NCBI RefSeq assembly: GCF_900156825.1
Contig: NZ_FTOV01000013.1
Location: forward strand, 1 to 64,000
Direction of reading: 5' to 3'
DNA length: 64,000 nt
DNA from: Chryseobacterium gambrini
GTDB lineage: Bacteria; Bacteroidota; Bacteroidia; Flavobacteriales; Weeksellaceae
Shown here: in pieces, positions 16,131-23,972 of the stretch
Position numbering within the stretch: the stretch's first letter is position 1
Layout of the letters: each line of letters starts with the position of its first letter
Translations under genes and position numbers: made by a program
The notes under the pieces: generated by a model
The model's input: the letters and a program-made list of their open reading frames with translations, nothing else
Database searches by the model: none
Told to the model about the DNA's origin: nothing

Positions 16131-17516
16131 ATGAAAAATTTATCTTTTCTTAACAGAAGTACATTGATTTACCTTTTCTCTTCAACATTTCTTTTCAATA
16201 TCTCAAAAGCGCAGTTAGGAGTTTCTTCAGGCTCTGTTTCCCATACAGTGAGCAACGGTCTTTCAAGTGCAAATGAAAGTGGATTTCTTAATGAAAACAC
16301 GATTATTGTAGAAGATTTTATGAATTACCACAAACATCAGATTAAAATTCCGAAGAAAAATGAAGTAGCTTTAAGCATTGATTATGACAATACAATTCTG
16401 AATTCGGACGACAATTTTTTACTGCAAATCGGTCTTGCAACGCAAAATGTATCGGCTAGAGAAAACTCCAACAAAGCAAATGTTTCTCTGGTCATTGATA
16501 ACAGCGGATCTATGGGTGGCGGAAAACTTGAAAAAGTAAAAACGGCACTGAAAGTTTTTGTAAAAGGATTGAAACCTGAAGATCTCATTTCCATTGTAAA
16601 ATTTGATGATACTGCGAATCTTGTTTTAAAATCATCAAAAATAAAAGATGTTGCCGGAAATTTAGATGCAATTATTGAAAGTATTTATCCTTCGGGTTCC
16701 ACCAATATTCATTCGGGAATGATGATGGGCTATTCGGAAGCGCAAAAACACAATACCAAAGACTACAACAGCAAAGTAATTCTTCTTACCGACGGAATGA
16801 CAAATTCCGGAATTACAGATCCTGAAACAATTTTGAAACAGTCGAAAGAATTTAACGATAAAGGAATAGACATCAGTACCATCGGAGTCGGGCAACAACT
16901 GGATTTTGATCTGTTACGGAGAATCGCCACTTACGGAAGAGGCTCCAATTATTTTATCGGAGATGTAGAAGAAGATATTCAAAAGACCTTTAAAGATGAA
17001 TTGGAAAGCCTTTTATACAATATTGGAAAAAAGCCGAAACTAACGATCAATCTTCCTGAAGGAATGAACATTAAAACATTTTACGGTTATCAGCCAAAAT
17101 ATATTTCTGATCATGAAATAGAAGTAGAACTTGAAAATTTAGATTGCGGACAAACCCAGATTTTCCTGATGGAAGTTGAGAAAAATGAATTAGAAAATTC
17201 TTCAATTACGGCTTCTTTGGTTTATGAAAAGAATGATGAAGTGAAAAATATTTCTTCTAAAAAAGAATATGATGAAATGACGGAAACAACTCAACAAGAA
17301 TTAAAGAAAAATTTTCAGATTGCTAAAATGACGACAGCACTCAAAAAAGCAGCAAAAGATTTTTCACAAACCAATATGGGAAATAGCAAAAAATCCATGC
17401 AAAACATCATCAGTTATTATCAGTCTTTCTGCGATAAAAACGACGAAGATCTGAAGAGAATTTATAATATCGCCTTAAAATATTCATCCGGAAAGAATAC
17501 AAGATCCTATTATTAG
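16131..17516 (+). CDS. VWA-domain exported protein
   Basis: A 461-residue exported protein with signal peptide (cleavage near residue 27, ISKAQ) and a central von Willebrand factor A domain (about residues 115-310). The metal-ion-dependent adhesion site is intact: SLVIDNSGSMGG (DxSxS), a Thr in PSGSTNIHSG, and VILLTDGMTNSG. The C-terminal 150 residues contain a beta domain and a helical tail. The closest general type is Bacteroidota VWA proteins with a YfbK-like core. It lies divergent from a LytTR kinase operon with a direct-repeat operator between them. It probably acts in the envelope through protein-protein contacts. The partner is not identifiable. Confidence 0.88.
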   Translation: MKNLSFLNRSTLIYLFSSTFLFNISKAQLGVSSGSVSHTVSNGLSSANESGFLNENTIIVEDFMNYHKHQIKIPKKNEVALSIDYDNTILNSDDNFLLQIGLATQNVSARENSNKANVSLVIDNSGSMGGGKLEKVKTALKVFVKGLKPEDLISIVKFDDTANLVLKSSKIKDVAGNLDAIIESIYPSGSTNIHSGMMMGYSEAQKHNTKDYNSKVILLTDGMTNSGITDPETILKQSKEFNDKGIDISTIGVGQQLDFDLLRRIATYGRGSNYFIGDVEEDIQKTFKDELESLLYNIGKKPKLTINLPEGMNIKTFYGYQPKYISDHEIEVELENLDCGQTQIFLMEVEKNELENSSITASLVYEKNDEVKNISSKKEYDEMTETTQQELKKNFQIAKMTTALKKAAKDFSQTNMGNSKKSMQNIISYYQSFCDKNDEDLKRIYNIALKYSSGKNTRSYY

Positions 17517-17613
17517 ATCTTTTGGGCAATCTCAATTCTTTATCAACTCTTATATGAAAAAATTGTAATATGAAAATTGAAATTCTGTTAACAATCAACC
17601 ATTTAGCAATACA

Positions 17614-17621
17614 TACCTTTG
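17614..17621 (+). promoter_or_regulatory. -7 box of the small lipoprotein gene
   Basis: TACCTTTG, 18 bases before the ATG at 17640. It suggests a promoter separate from that of the VWA gene. Confidence 0.4.
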
Positions 17622-17639
17622 CTAAAACCAAACATAACT

Positions 17640-17993
17640 ATGAAAAAACAGTTTTACTTTTTTCTTTTACCTGTATTATTCCTGCAGAGTTGTTCGTTTC
17701 TTGAACAGAACAATTTCATTGAAACCAAGATCATTTCCAGCGATCTCAATGAAAAAATTGTTTACAAATTTTATCAGACCGGACTTAATGATTACAAAGT
17801 AGATTTTTACTCGGTAGATCAGTCCGGTTCTACCAAACTTTTTGAGCATGATATCGACGATGCGTTTGTAACTTCCGAAACCTACACCATTTCAGAAAAT
17901 GATGATGAGCTCATCATCCGAACCAAACTTTTTTCTGAGGTGAAAAAACTCGTCACGCCAAGCGGAAAATCAATTATTCTTACCAACAGATAA
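17640..17993 (+). CDS. Small lipoprotein of unknown function
   Basis: A 117-residue lipoprotein. The ATG at 17640 is chosen over an upstream in-frame ATG at 17619 because it gives a canonical signal (MKKQFYFFLLPVLFLQSC, Cys18) and because the -7 box would lie across the upstream start. The mature part is acidic and beta-rich, with no recognised domain. It sits between the VWA gene and the SIMPL gene and is closed by a terminator, so it forms its own short unit within the cluster. Confidence 0.65.
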   Translation: MKKQFYFFLLPVLFLQSCSFLEQNNFIETKIISSDLNEKIVYKFYQTGLNDYKVDFYSVDQSGSTKLFEHDIDDAFVTSETYTISENDDELIIRTKLFSEVKKLVTPSGKSIILTNR

Positions 17994-18020
17994 ACAGTTC
18001 TTTTCAGGACTGTTTTTTTT
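17992..18020 (+). terminator. Terminator
   Basis: A 9-bp stem AAACAGTTC (17992-18000) with GGACTGTTT (18007-18015), including one wobble pair, followed by T8. Confidence 0.75.
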
Positions 18021-18045
18021 ATTCATTATAAACATTAGTTTCAGT

Positions 18046-18130
18046 TATCATTTGCTGACCGCAGTGCCGTTGCGAACGAAGAATATTCACAGTAATTTCA
18101 ATGAAAATCTTTGCAAACATTGCGTTAAAA
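18046..18130 (+). repeat. Dispersed GTGAAACGCC/TTGCGCC-type repeat, solo copy
   Basis: TATCATTTGCTGA, then TTGCGAACGAAGAAT, AATTTCAA and ATTGCGTTAAA follow the same order as in the tandem units at 39299-39872. About 85 bases, non-coding. Confidence 0.6.
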
Positions 18131-18156
18131 TGATCATTATTTCTAATTTTTTTGAT

Positions 18157-18187
18157 TTCACCAAGCCAAACCTTCATTTCACCAAGT
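18157..18187 (+). promoter_or_regulatory. Putative LytTR operator 2
   Basis: Direct repeats TTCACCAAGC (18157-18166) and TTCACCAAGT (18178-18187), again 21 bp start to start with an 11-base spacer. They lie 27 bases upstream of a TAATTTTA box. A small dyad (CCGATTT with AAATCGG, 18191-18212) lies between. Confidence 0.7.
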
Positions 18188-18214
18188 CTCCCGATTTTCA
18201 CTCTGAAATCGGCG

Positions 18215-18222
18215 TAATTTTA
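18215..18222 (+). promoter_or_regulatory. -7-like box of the SIMPL gene
   Basis: TAATTTTA, one base off TAnnTTTG, at the same distance from the repeats (27 versus 28 bases) as at the VWA promoter. Confidence 0.4.
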
Positions 18223-18254
18223 CTCTAGAAGTTTAAAATTAAAAAAAGAAAATT

Positions 18255-18929
18255 ATGAAACTGAGACATTTTTTACTGATCGGATTATTTCTGATAGGAG
18301 GTATGATCAACGCACAGGAAACAAAGAAAAACTTTATTGAAGTAACCGGAATTGCAGAAATGGAAGTAGAGCCGGATGAAATTATTTTCAATCTCGGAAT
18401 TAAAGGAGATAACAAAAATCAATTGGCAGACAACGAGAAACAGCTTTTTGAAATCCTGAAAAGCAATGGCGTAAAAAACGAAGACATCAAATTCAAATCG
18501 ATGTATCAGAATATTTATTCCAAAACCAAACTTTTTACGAAAGATTTTCAGTTTAAGGTAACAAAAAAGACGGATATCGGAAATCTTTTTGAAAGCCTGA
18601 ACCAAAAGTGGGTCAACAGCATCAATATTTCAGAAATTAAAAATACAAAGATTACAGATTTCAGAAAAACCGTAAAAATCAATGCCTTGAAAGCGGCAAA
18701 GGAAAAAGCCGACTATCTTCTGGAAAGTATGGGCAAAAGAACCGGAACTCCGCTTGAGATCGTAGAAATTGAAGACTATACCAGTGATATGATCATGCCG
18801 ATGAACTTCAGAGCAAAAGTATCCAATATCCAGCTTGAGGCAGCAGATTCCAATGTAGATTATTCTTTTGAAAATATTGATAACATCAAGCTGAAATACA
18901 GCATTAAAACAAAATACGAAATCCTTTAA
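18255..18929 (+). CDS. SIMPL-domain (DUF541) periplasmic protein
   Basis: A 224-residue exported protein of the SIMPL/DUF541 family (E. coli YggE-like). The signal peptide ends near residue 21 (MINAQ). The characteristic start of the domain, FIEVTGIAEMEVEPDEIIFNLGIKG, is visible in pieces: VTG-A...V.PDE. The NALKAAKEKADYLLESMGK motif follows. The family is envelope-located and linked to oxidative stress or to signalling in other organisms. The biochemical role is unclear. It starts 67 bases after operator 2 and is followed after 11 bases by the second VWA gene, so both form an operon likely under LytTR control. Confidence 0.9.
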   Translation: MKLRHFLLIGLFLIGGMINAQETKKNFIEVTGIAEMEVEPDEIIFNLGIKGDNKNQLADNEKQLFEILKSNGVKNEDIKFKSMYQNIYSKTKLFTKDFQFKVTKKTDIGNLFESLNQKWVNSINISEIKNTKITDFRKTVKINALKAAKEKADYLLESMGKRTGTPLEIVEIEDYTSDMIMPMNFRAKVSNIQLEAADSNVDYSFENIDNIKLKYSIKTKYEIL

Positions 18930-18940
18930 AACACAAAATC

Positions 18941-20125
18941 ATGACAGCTTTTAAAATTTTAACATTAGCAGCCGGAACCGCCGCTTTATTCGGGGTACAA
19001 AACTCAAAATTTGAATATAAAGAACCGGCGGTTCAGAGAACAGTGGTTCAGAATGTCGATAAACCTTCAGAAATAAAGATTAAAGAAAATAAAATTCAGG
19101 TGGCATTGCTTCTCGACACTTCCAACAGCATGGACGGACTGATCGATCAGGCAAAATCCCGACTCTGGAATATCGTGAATACTTTAACGACCTTAAAATA
19201 CAACGGCAAAGCGCCACAAGTGGAAATTGCTTTGTATGAATACGGAAATGACGGTTTACGAGATGAAAATTACATCCGGCAGGTAACTCCTTTAACGCAG
19301 GATCTGGATCTGGTTTCGGAAAAACTGTTTGCTTTGAGAACCAACGGCGGAAGCGAATATTGCGGAGCCGTGATCCGTGATGCCTCGATGAATCTGAAAT
19401 GGGATGAGAATAACCAAAGCATGAAGCTGATTTATATTGCGGGAAACGAGCCTTTCGATCAGGGAAAAATCAGCTATAAAGAAGTGATTCCAACTGCCAA
19501 AAGAAAGAATATTTATACCAACACAATTTTCTGCGGAAGCCGCGATGAAGGAATACAGACTTTCTGGCAAAACGGCGCTTCTTTGGGCGAAGGGAAATAT
19601 TTCAATATCGACAGCGACCAGAAAGTAATTTATATAGAAACTCCCTATGATGTCAGAATTTCAGAATGCAACACCAAACTGAATGACACCTACATTTATT
19701 ACGGAAGTCACGGTTCGGAATTTAAAAACAAACAGATGCTTCAGGACAAAAATGCCGAAGTGCAGTCGGTTTCCAACGCCGTGGAAAGAACGGTCGCAAA
19801 ATCTAAGAAAAATGCCTATAAAAACGATCATTGGGATTTGGTAGACCGCGCTGAAAAGGATGTGAACTTCATGTCGGACGTAAAAGCTAAAGAACTTCCT
19901 GCCGAATTGAAAGGCAAAAGCAAAGAGGAAATTAAAAAAGCGGTTGCCGAAAAATCTGCCGAAAGAGAAAAAATTCAGAAAGAAATTGAAGTATTGTCTA
20001 AAAAGAGACAGGATTTCATTGATGCCGAAATGAAAAAACGAGGAAATTCTGAAGCCGATGATCTTGGAAAAGCAATTGAAAGGTCTGTTCTGGAACTGGC
20101 AAAGAAAAACGGCTATAGCCTCTAA
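18941..20125 (+). CDS. VWA-domain exported protein
   Basis: A 394-residue VWA protein, the second in the cluster and not closely similar to the first. A short hydrophobic N-terminus (to about residue 20) precedes the VWA domain, with VALLLDTSNSMDGLIDQAK (DxSxS site, near residue 59) and a possible Thr/Gly site at LRTNGGSEYCGAV. LIYIAGNEPFDQG supplies the last metal motif. Two cysteines are visible (EYCG and IFCGS). The last 110 residues are highly charged and helical (ELKGKSKEEIKKAVAEKS), predicted coiled coil. It is co-transcribed with the SIMPL gene. The family occurs in many Bacteroidota with no assigned function. Confidence 0.87.
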   Translation: MTAFKILTLAAGTAALFGVQNSKFEYKEPAVQRTVVQNVDKPSEIKIKENKIQVALLLDTSNSMDGLIDQAKSRLWNIVNTLTTLKYNGKAPQVEIALYEYGNDGLRDENYIRQVTPLTQDLDLVSEKLFALRTNGGSEYCGAVIRDASMNLKWDENNQSMKLIYIAGNEPFDQGKISYKEVIPTAKRKNIYTNTIFCGSRDEGIQTFWQNGASLGEGKYFNIDSDQKVIYIETPYDVRISECNTKLNDTYIYYGSHGSEFKNKQMLQDKNAEVQSVSNAVERTVAKSKKNAYKNDHWDLVDRAEKDVNFMSDVKAKELPAELKGKSKEEIKKAVAEKSAEREKIQKEIEVLSKKRQDFIDAEMKKRGNSEADDLGKAIERSVLELAKKNGYSL

Positions 20126-20257
20126 CTGAAAGATTATCAGCAGAAATTAAATTTAAATATCAGAAGTGATTAAAAACTAATAACCATTAAAGCTAATGCA
20201 ATGAGGCAAAAGTGTTGTTTTCAAAATTTCTGAACAACAAATATTTTGAGTGTGTAG

Positions 20258-20330
20258 ACTCGCGGCAACATTGCCGCGAGTTTTTTTCAGTTTTTCGGCG
20301 AAGGCTTAGCCTTCGCCGAAAAACTGAAAA
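20258..20330. terminator. Double hairpin, bidirectional terminator
   Basis: Hairpin one is ACTCGCGGCA (20258-20267) with TGCCGCGAGT (20272-20281) followed by T7. Hairpin two is an 18-bp perfect stem CAGTTTTTCGGCGAAGGC (20288-20305) with its complement at 20309-20326, extended by flanking T and A runs. It separates two convergent genes. Confidence 0.85.
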
Positions 20331-20339
20331 ATTTCAAAA

Positions 20340-21545
20340 TCATCTCCCAAATTTAAAATACTTTGAAAGCAGATGCTTTTTACCTTTCATAAATTGAGAA
20401 ACCATTTCCATTCCCGTCACGGAAAACGTAATTCCGTTTCCTCCGAAACCCAGTATAAAATAAGAATTTTTAAAATCCTGATGTTCCCCGATATAAGGCA
20501 GCCCATCCTTGGTCTCTCCAAAAGTTCCTGCCCAGACAAAATCTGTGTAGAAATGATAATCAGGTTTTATTTTCTTCAACGTTTTTAAAATCTCCTTCTG
20601 TTTCTTATCTAAAAGCGAATCCCGTTTTTCAGCATCATAAAAATCTTCGTCACCGCCTCCGATTAGCATTCTTCCATCATCCGTTGTCCGCATATACATA
20701 TAAGGCTCATCAGTATTCCAGACCAGAGTATTGCTGATATTTTTAAATTTTTTCTTATCAATTTCCGAAACAAGAGCATAGGTACTTTTCAGACTGACAA
20801 AATGTTCTTTTATTAAATTTTTGCTTTCATAACCGATACAGTAAATGATTTTTTTAGCCCTGATCTGAAAACCGGAATCTACTGTAATTAAATTATATCC
20901 TTTAAAATATTCAACATCTGTCATTTCTGTTTTGTCGAAAATTTGTAAACCTTTTTTTACATTTAGCTTAAATAATTCATGTGCAAACTTAAATGCATCA
21001 ATACTTGCTCCCTGCTCAGATAAAATTCCGCCGTATGTGTTTTTAAATCCGAATTGTTTTGAAACCTCATCACTTTCAAGCCATTTTACTTTAAAACCGG
21101 CGTCTTTTCTTGCGTTAAATTCTTTCTTCAGCCATGCAACATCCTTTTTCTTGGAAGCATAATACAGAGATTTTTTTCTTTTAAATCCTGAACCCGACTT
21201 AATTTCACCGGCTAACTTTTCAAGCTTATCAATAGAATCCGAACATGCCTTATAACTTGCTACAGCTCCCTTTTTTCCTATCTTTTCAATAAGTTCAAAA
21301 AGAGGAACATCTATTTCATACTGAAGCATGGAAGTAGTTGCTGAAGTACTTCCGTTACAGAGTTCGCGTTGATCAATAAGAATTGTTTTGTACCCTTCAG
21401 CCATCATTTGGTGGGCTGCTAAACTTCCTGTAATGCCGCCTCCGATAATCAGCACATCACATTCTTCATTGGATTTTAAAGAAGGATATGAAGAAATCAA
21501 TCCGTTTTTCAAAAGCCAGAAAGGTTCGTTAGATTTAAGATCCAT
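20340..21545 (-). CDS. FAD-dependent oxidoreductase (DAO fold)
   Basis: A 401-residue flavoprotein of the D-amino acid oxidase/glycine oxidase family (DAO). The FAD-binding dinucleotide motif is DVLIIGGGITGSLAAH near residue 29. ELCNGSTSATTSMLQYE matches the second flavin-contact segment. The C-terminal FAD motif GLPYIGEH...NSYFILGFGGNGITFS is visible. Many homologues carry a C-terminal Rieske [2Fe-2S] domain after this point, but this protein ends without one (no C-x-H...C-x2-H pair). The substrate is not predictable; a small amine or amino acid is likely. It is a single gene. Confidence 0.88.
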   Translation of the reverse strand: MDLKSNEPFWLLKNGLISSYPSLKSNEECDVLIIGGGITGSLAAHQMMAEGYKTILIDQRELCNGSTSATTSMLQYEIDVPLFELIEKIGKKGAVASYKACSDSIDKLEKLAGEIKSGSGFKRKKSLYYASKKKDVAWLKKEFNARKDAGFKVKWLESDEVSKQFGFKNTYGGILSEQGASIDAFKFAHELFKLNVKKGLQIFDKTEMTDVEYFKGYNLITVDSGFQIRAKKIIYCIGYESKNLIKEHFVSLKSTYALVSEIDKKKFKNISNTLVWNTDEPYMYMRTTDDGRMLIGGGDEDFYDAEKRDSLLDKKQKEILKTLKKIKPDYHFYTDFVWAGTFGETKDGLPYIGEHQDFKNSYFILGFGGNGITFSVTGMEMVSQFMKGKKHLLSKYFKFGR

Positions 21546-21656
21546 AGTACTGTTTTTCTCTGTATAAACAATAATTGCGCCTTTTATTCATCTAAAATTA
21601 ATATTGGTTTAATATTTGTTTTCACCCTTCAATCAAACCACATTAAAAATAAAAAT

Positions 21657-22037
21657 ATGATAACGATTATTCCAGAGGCTCCGGAAAATGTTGCTGCTTT
21701 TAATGCAACAGGAGCAGTAACGAAAGAAGATTTTGAGAATCTTGTTTTTCCTCGTGTAAAAGCAAAGATTGAACAATTTGGAGAACTAAATTATTTAATG
21801 TATATCGATACAGATCTGGATAATTTTACAGCCGGTGCATGGTTGGAAGACGCTCTTTTAGGACTGAAGAATCTAACCAAATGGAACAGGGCGGCAATTC
21901 TTACCGACAATCAGCATGTACAGAATTTTACTGAAATTTTCAGTGTACTGATGCCGGGAGAATTCAAATCTTTCCCGAAAGGTAACCTGTACAACGCTTT
22001 GTACTGGTGCAAAAACGGAAATGAAGTAGAAGCGTAA
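21657..22037 (+). CDS. SpoIIAA/STAS-like small protein
   Basis: A 126-residue cytoplasmic protein with the pattern of the SpoIIAA-like (DUF3478) family: MITIIPEAPENVAAFNATGA, a segment with GAVTKEDFENLVFPRV, then LMYIDTDLDNFTAGAWLED and a lipid/protein contact face. Members are compact alpha/beta domains related to anti-sigma-factor antagonists, often single-gene and not part of a sporulation system. No kinase or sigma regulator is adjacent. A terminator follows, so it is monocistronic. Confidence 0.75.
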   Translation: MITIIPEAPENVAAFNATGAVTKEDFENLVFPRVKAKIEQFGELNYLMYIDTDLDNFTAGAWLEDALLGLKNLTKWNRAAILTDNQHVQNFTEIFSVLMPGEFKSFPKGNLYNALYWCKNGNEVEA

Positions 22038-22060
22038 TCTGCTTATTATAAAAACAACGG

Positions 22061-22092
22061 AAAGGCTGTCTTTTTAAGGCAGCCTTTTTTAT
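22061..22092 (+). terminator. Terminator
   Basis: AAAGGCTGTC (22061-22070) pairs with GGCAGCCTTT (22078-22087), followed by T's. Confidence 0.8.
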
Positions 22093-22143
22093 TGATCTGA
22101 AAATTAAATGGTAAGTATAAATACTTAATTATCAATTTGGTAC

Positions 22144-22157
22144 ATTCTACGTAGAAT
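22144..22157. promoter_or_regulatory. Perfect 14-bp palindrome, putative operator of the lectin gene
   Basis: ATTCTACGTAGAAT is self-complementary. It ends 18 bases before the -7 box at 22176, so it covers the -33 region. No other copy was seen in the window. Confidence 0.5.
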
Positions 22158-22175
22158 ATTTCTCATTATTGTGAC

Positions 22176-22183
22176 TATATTTG
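22176..22183 (+). promoter_or_regulatory. -7 box of the lectin gene
   Basis: TATATTTG, a perfect TAnnTTTG, 30 bases before the ATG at 22214. Confidence 0.6.
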
Positions 22184-22213
22184 TAATGTTAAACAAACAA
22201 AAAACTAAAAATT

Positions 22214-22558
22214 ATGTCAACATTCAAATTAGACATCATTGCGGGGCCACTTTGGAGCAATGACGAAGCACAAAAATTAGGTCCGCGTATCGCGGCAGCA
22301 CACTTAGGAAAGTTTACCGGACAATGGACTACCATTGTTGAAGGACAGATGAGTGTAATCGGCGTTGAACTGAATACTCAGCCTACAGGAGACTCCGAGT
22401 ACACTTTAGATGTTTTGGCCGGTCCTATCTGGAGCAACGAAGATGCTAAAGAAGTTTGTCCTGCAATCTGCGCGTCTTACGGAGGAACGTGGAACGGACA
22501 ATGGACTACCGTTGTAGAAGGTAAAATGAGCGTTTGCGGATGCACATTTAAATTCTAA
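22214..22558 (+). CDS. MVL-type mannan-binding lectin
   Basis: A 114-residue protein made of two homologous repeats (about residues 6-53 and 64-113). Each has AGP[LI]WSN-[DE][DE]A near its start, G-W[TN]GQWTT-VEG-MSV in the middle, and an alternation of short strands. This is the layout of MVL, the 113-residue lectin of the cyanobacterium Microcystis viridis, which binds branched oligomannosides through two sites per chain. There is no signal peptide. The second repeat contains three extra cysteines (VCPAIC, CGC) that may form a disulfide or metal site. The promoter is strong with a palindromic operator. The target sugar is inferred from the family only. Confidence 0.9.
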   Translation: MSTFKLDIIAGPLWSNDEAQKLGPRIAAAHLGKFTGQWTTIVEGQMSVIGVELNTQPTGDSEYTLDVLAGPIWSNEDAKEVCPAICASYGGTWNGQWTTVVEGKMSVCGCTFKF

Positions 22559-22576
22559 AAAATTAAAATTATGAAA

Positions 22577-22610
22577 ATCGGCAGTTTCCGGAGGAAACTG
22601 CTGATTCTTT
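22577..22610. terminator. Bidirectional terminator
   Basis: GCAGTTTCC (22581-22589) pairs with GGAAACTGC (22593-22601), extended by ATCG/TGAT. It lies between the lectin gene and the convergent exporter gene, with T-rich and A-rich flanks. Confidence 0.65.
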
Positions 22611-23812
22611 TATTGATCGCAGGAAACACATTCTGCTATAATTTCTTTTTCTTCCTTTTTTTGTGAACTGTATAACTGTTTGTATCTGAATGCAATCATC
22701 AATCCGATACACGTCATTCCCACACCCACCAACGAAGGATAGTTGAAAGAATAACCGTTTTCCAGCGGTATTCCTCCCAAAAACGCGCCCAAAGCATTCG
22801 CACAGTTAAATCCGGCCTGCATAAAAGCAGCAGCCATCATTTCGCTTTTAGGGGCGGCTTTCATCATCATAATATTAATCGGTGCAGCAACCGACATCGA
22901 CAGTGCACCGCAGATAAACGTCAGTACCAATGAAACCGTTTGATATTCTGAAAGGAAAAATACGCCCACTAAAGAACTCATCATTAAGAAAAGTAATAAA
23001 ACAAAGGTCTTTTCAGGGCTCAGTCTGTCAGACAAATATCCGCCGACTAAATTTCCTACAACCATTCCGGCTCCGGCGAGAATCATCACATATGCCATCT
23101 GATTTTCTTTAATCCCCGAAACAATGGTCATCAAAGGCGTAATGTAGCTAAACCATGTAAATAATCCTCCAAAACCAATCGCAGTAATCATCAAAACCAT
23201 CCATGACTGCTTTTTCTTCAAAAATTTCATTTCTTCCATGAAGTGAGTATTTTCATTGGTTTCAAGCATAGGCAGCCAGAGTTTTAAAAATAATAAGGCA
23301 AATAACCCGATCACAGCAACAATGGCGAAATACCATCTCCAGTGAAATGCATGACCGATATACGTTACCAGCGGAACCATCGCGAGATTCGCAACCGTAA
23401 GTCCTGTAAACATCAGCGAAATATAGAACGCTTCTTTACCTTTTGCGGCTAATCGGGTGGCAACCACAGTTCCCACTCCAAAAAATGCTCCATGCGGAAG
23501 TCCGGAAAGGAAACGGATGATCATCATCGTGTTATAATCCGGAGCAATTGCCGATAATGCATTAAACAGGGTAAAAATCATCATCAGAACAATCAAAACC
23601 TTTTTTGGCGGAAATTTTACAGAATATCCAATTAAAATCGGAGCTCCTACAACCACTCCGAAAGCATAAGCCGAGATTAAATGTCCCGCTTCCGGAATGC
23701 TGATCTGTAAACTTCTTGCAATATCGGGAAGCAGCCCCATAATGGTAAATTCGGTGGTTCCGATTCCAAGACCGCCTATTGCCAACGGTATTATTCTTTT
23801 ATCTATCTTCAT
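22610..23812 (-). CDS. MFS exporter, AraJ/DHA1 type
   Basis: A 400-residue major facilitator with 12 predicted membrane segments. The opening RIIPLAIGGLGIGTTEFTIMGLLPDIA and the loop motif GYSVKFPPKKVLIV match the AraJ/DHA1 sugar or drug efflux group. A central loop near residue 195 (NTHFMEEMKFLKKK) separates the two halves. The C-terminus holds two cysteines (ECVSCDQ). Homologues export arabinose or drugs by proton antiport. The substrate here is unknown. Divergent from the AraC gene at 23973, with a 160-base promoter gap, so that regulator probably controls it. Confidence 0.9.
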   Translation of the reverse strand: MKIDKRIIPLAIGGLGIGTTEFTIMGLLPDIARSLQISIPEAGHLISAYAFGVVVGAPILIGYSVKFPPKKVLIVLMMIFTLFNALSAIAPDYNTMMIIRFLSGLPHGAFFGVGTVVATRLAAKGKEAFYISLMFTGLTVANLAMVPLVTYIGHAFHWRWYFAIVAVIGLFALLFLKLWLPMLETNENTHFMEEMKFLKKKQSWMVLMITAIGFGGLFTWFSYITPLMTIVSGIKENQMAYVMILAGAGMVVGNLVGGYLSDRLSPEKTFVLLLFLMMSSLVGVFFLSEYQTVSLVLTFICGALSMSVAAPINIMMMKAAPKSEMMAAAFMQAGFNCANALGAFLGGIPLENGYSFNYPSLVGVGMTCIGLMIAFRYKQLYSSQKKEEKEIIAECVSCDQ

Positions 23813-23972
23813 TTTAAAATCCTTTTAACGATCCTGAATAATTTATTGTTTCTTTTAAAGTGCAAAAATCGATAGAAATAATCATTTATACTTTAACGGA
23901 GATGACTCATTTTTGCTCTGTATTAACTTTTTTAATTAATTTTGAATTAAATATTAATCAAAAGAGAACATA

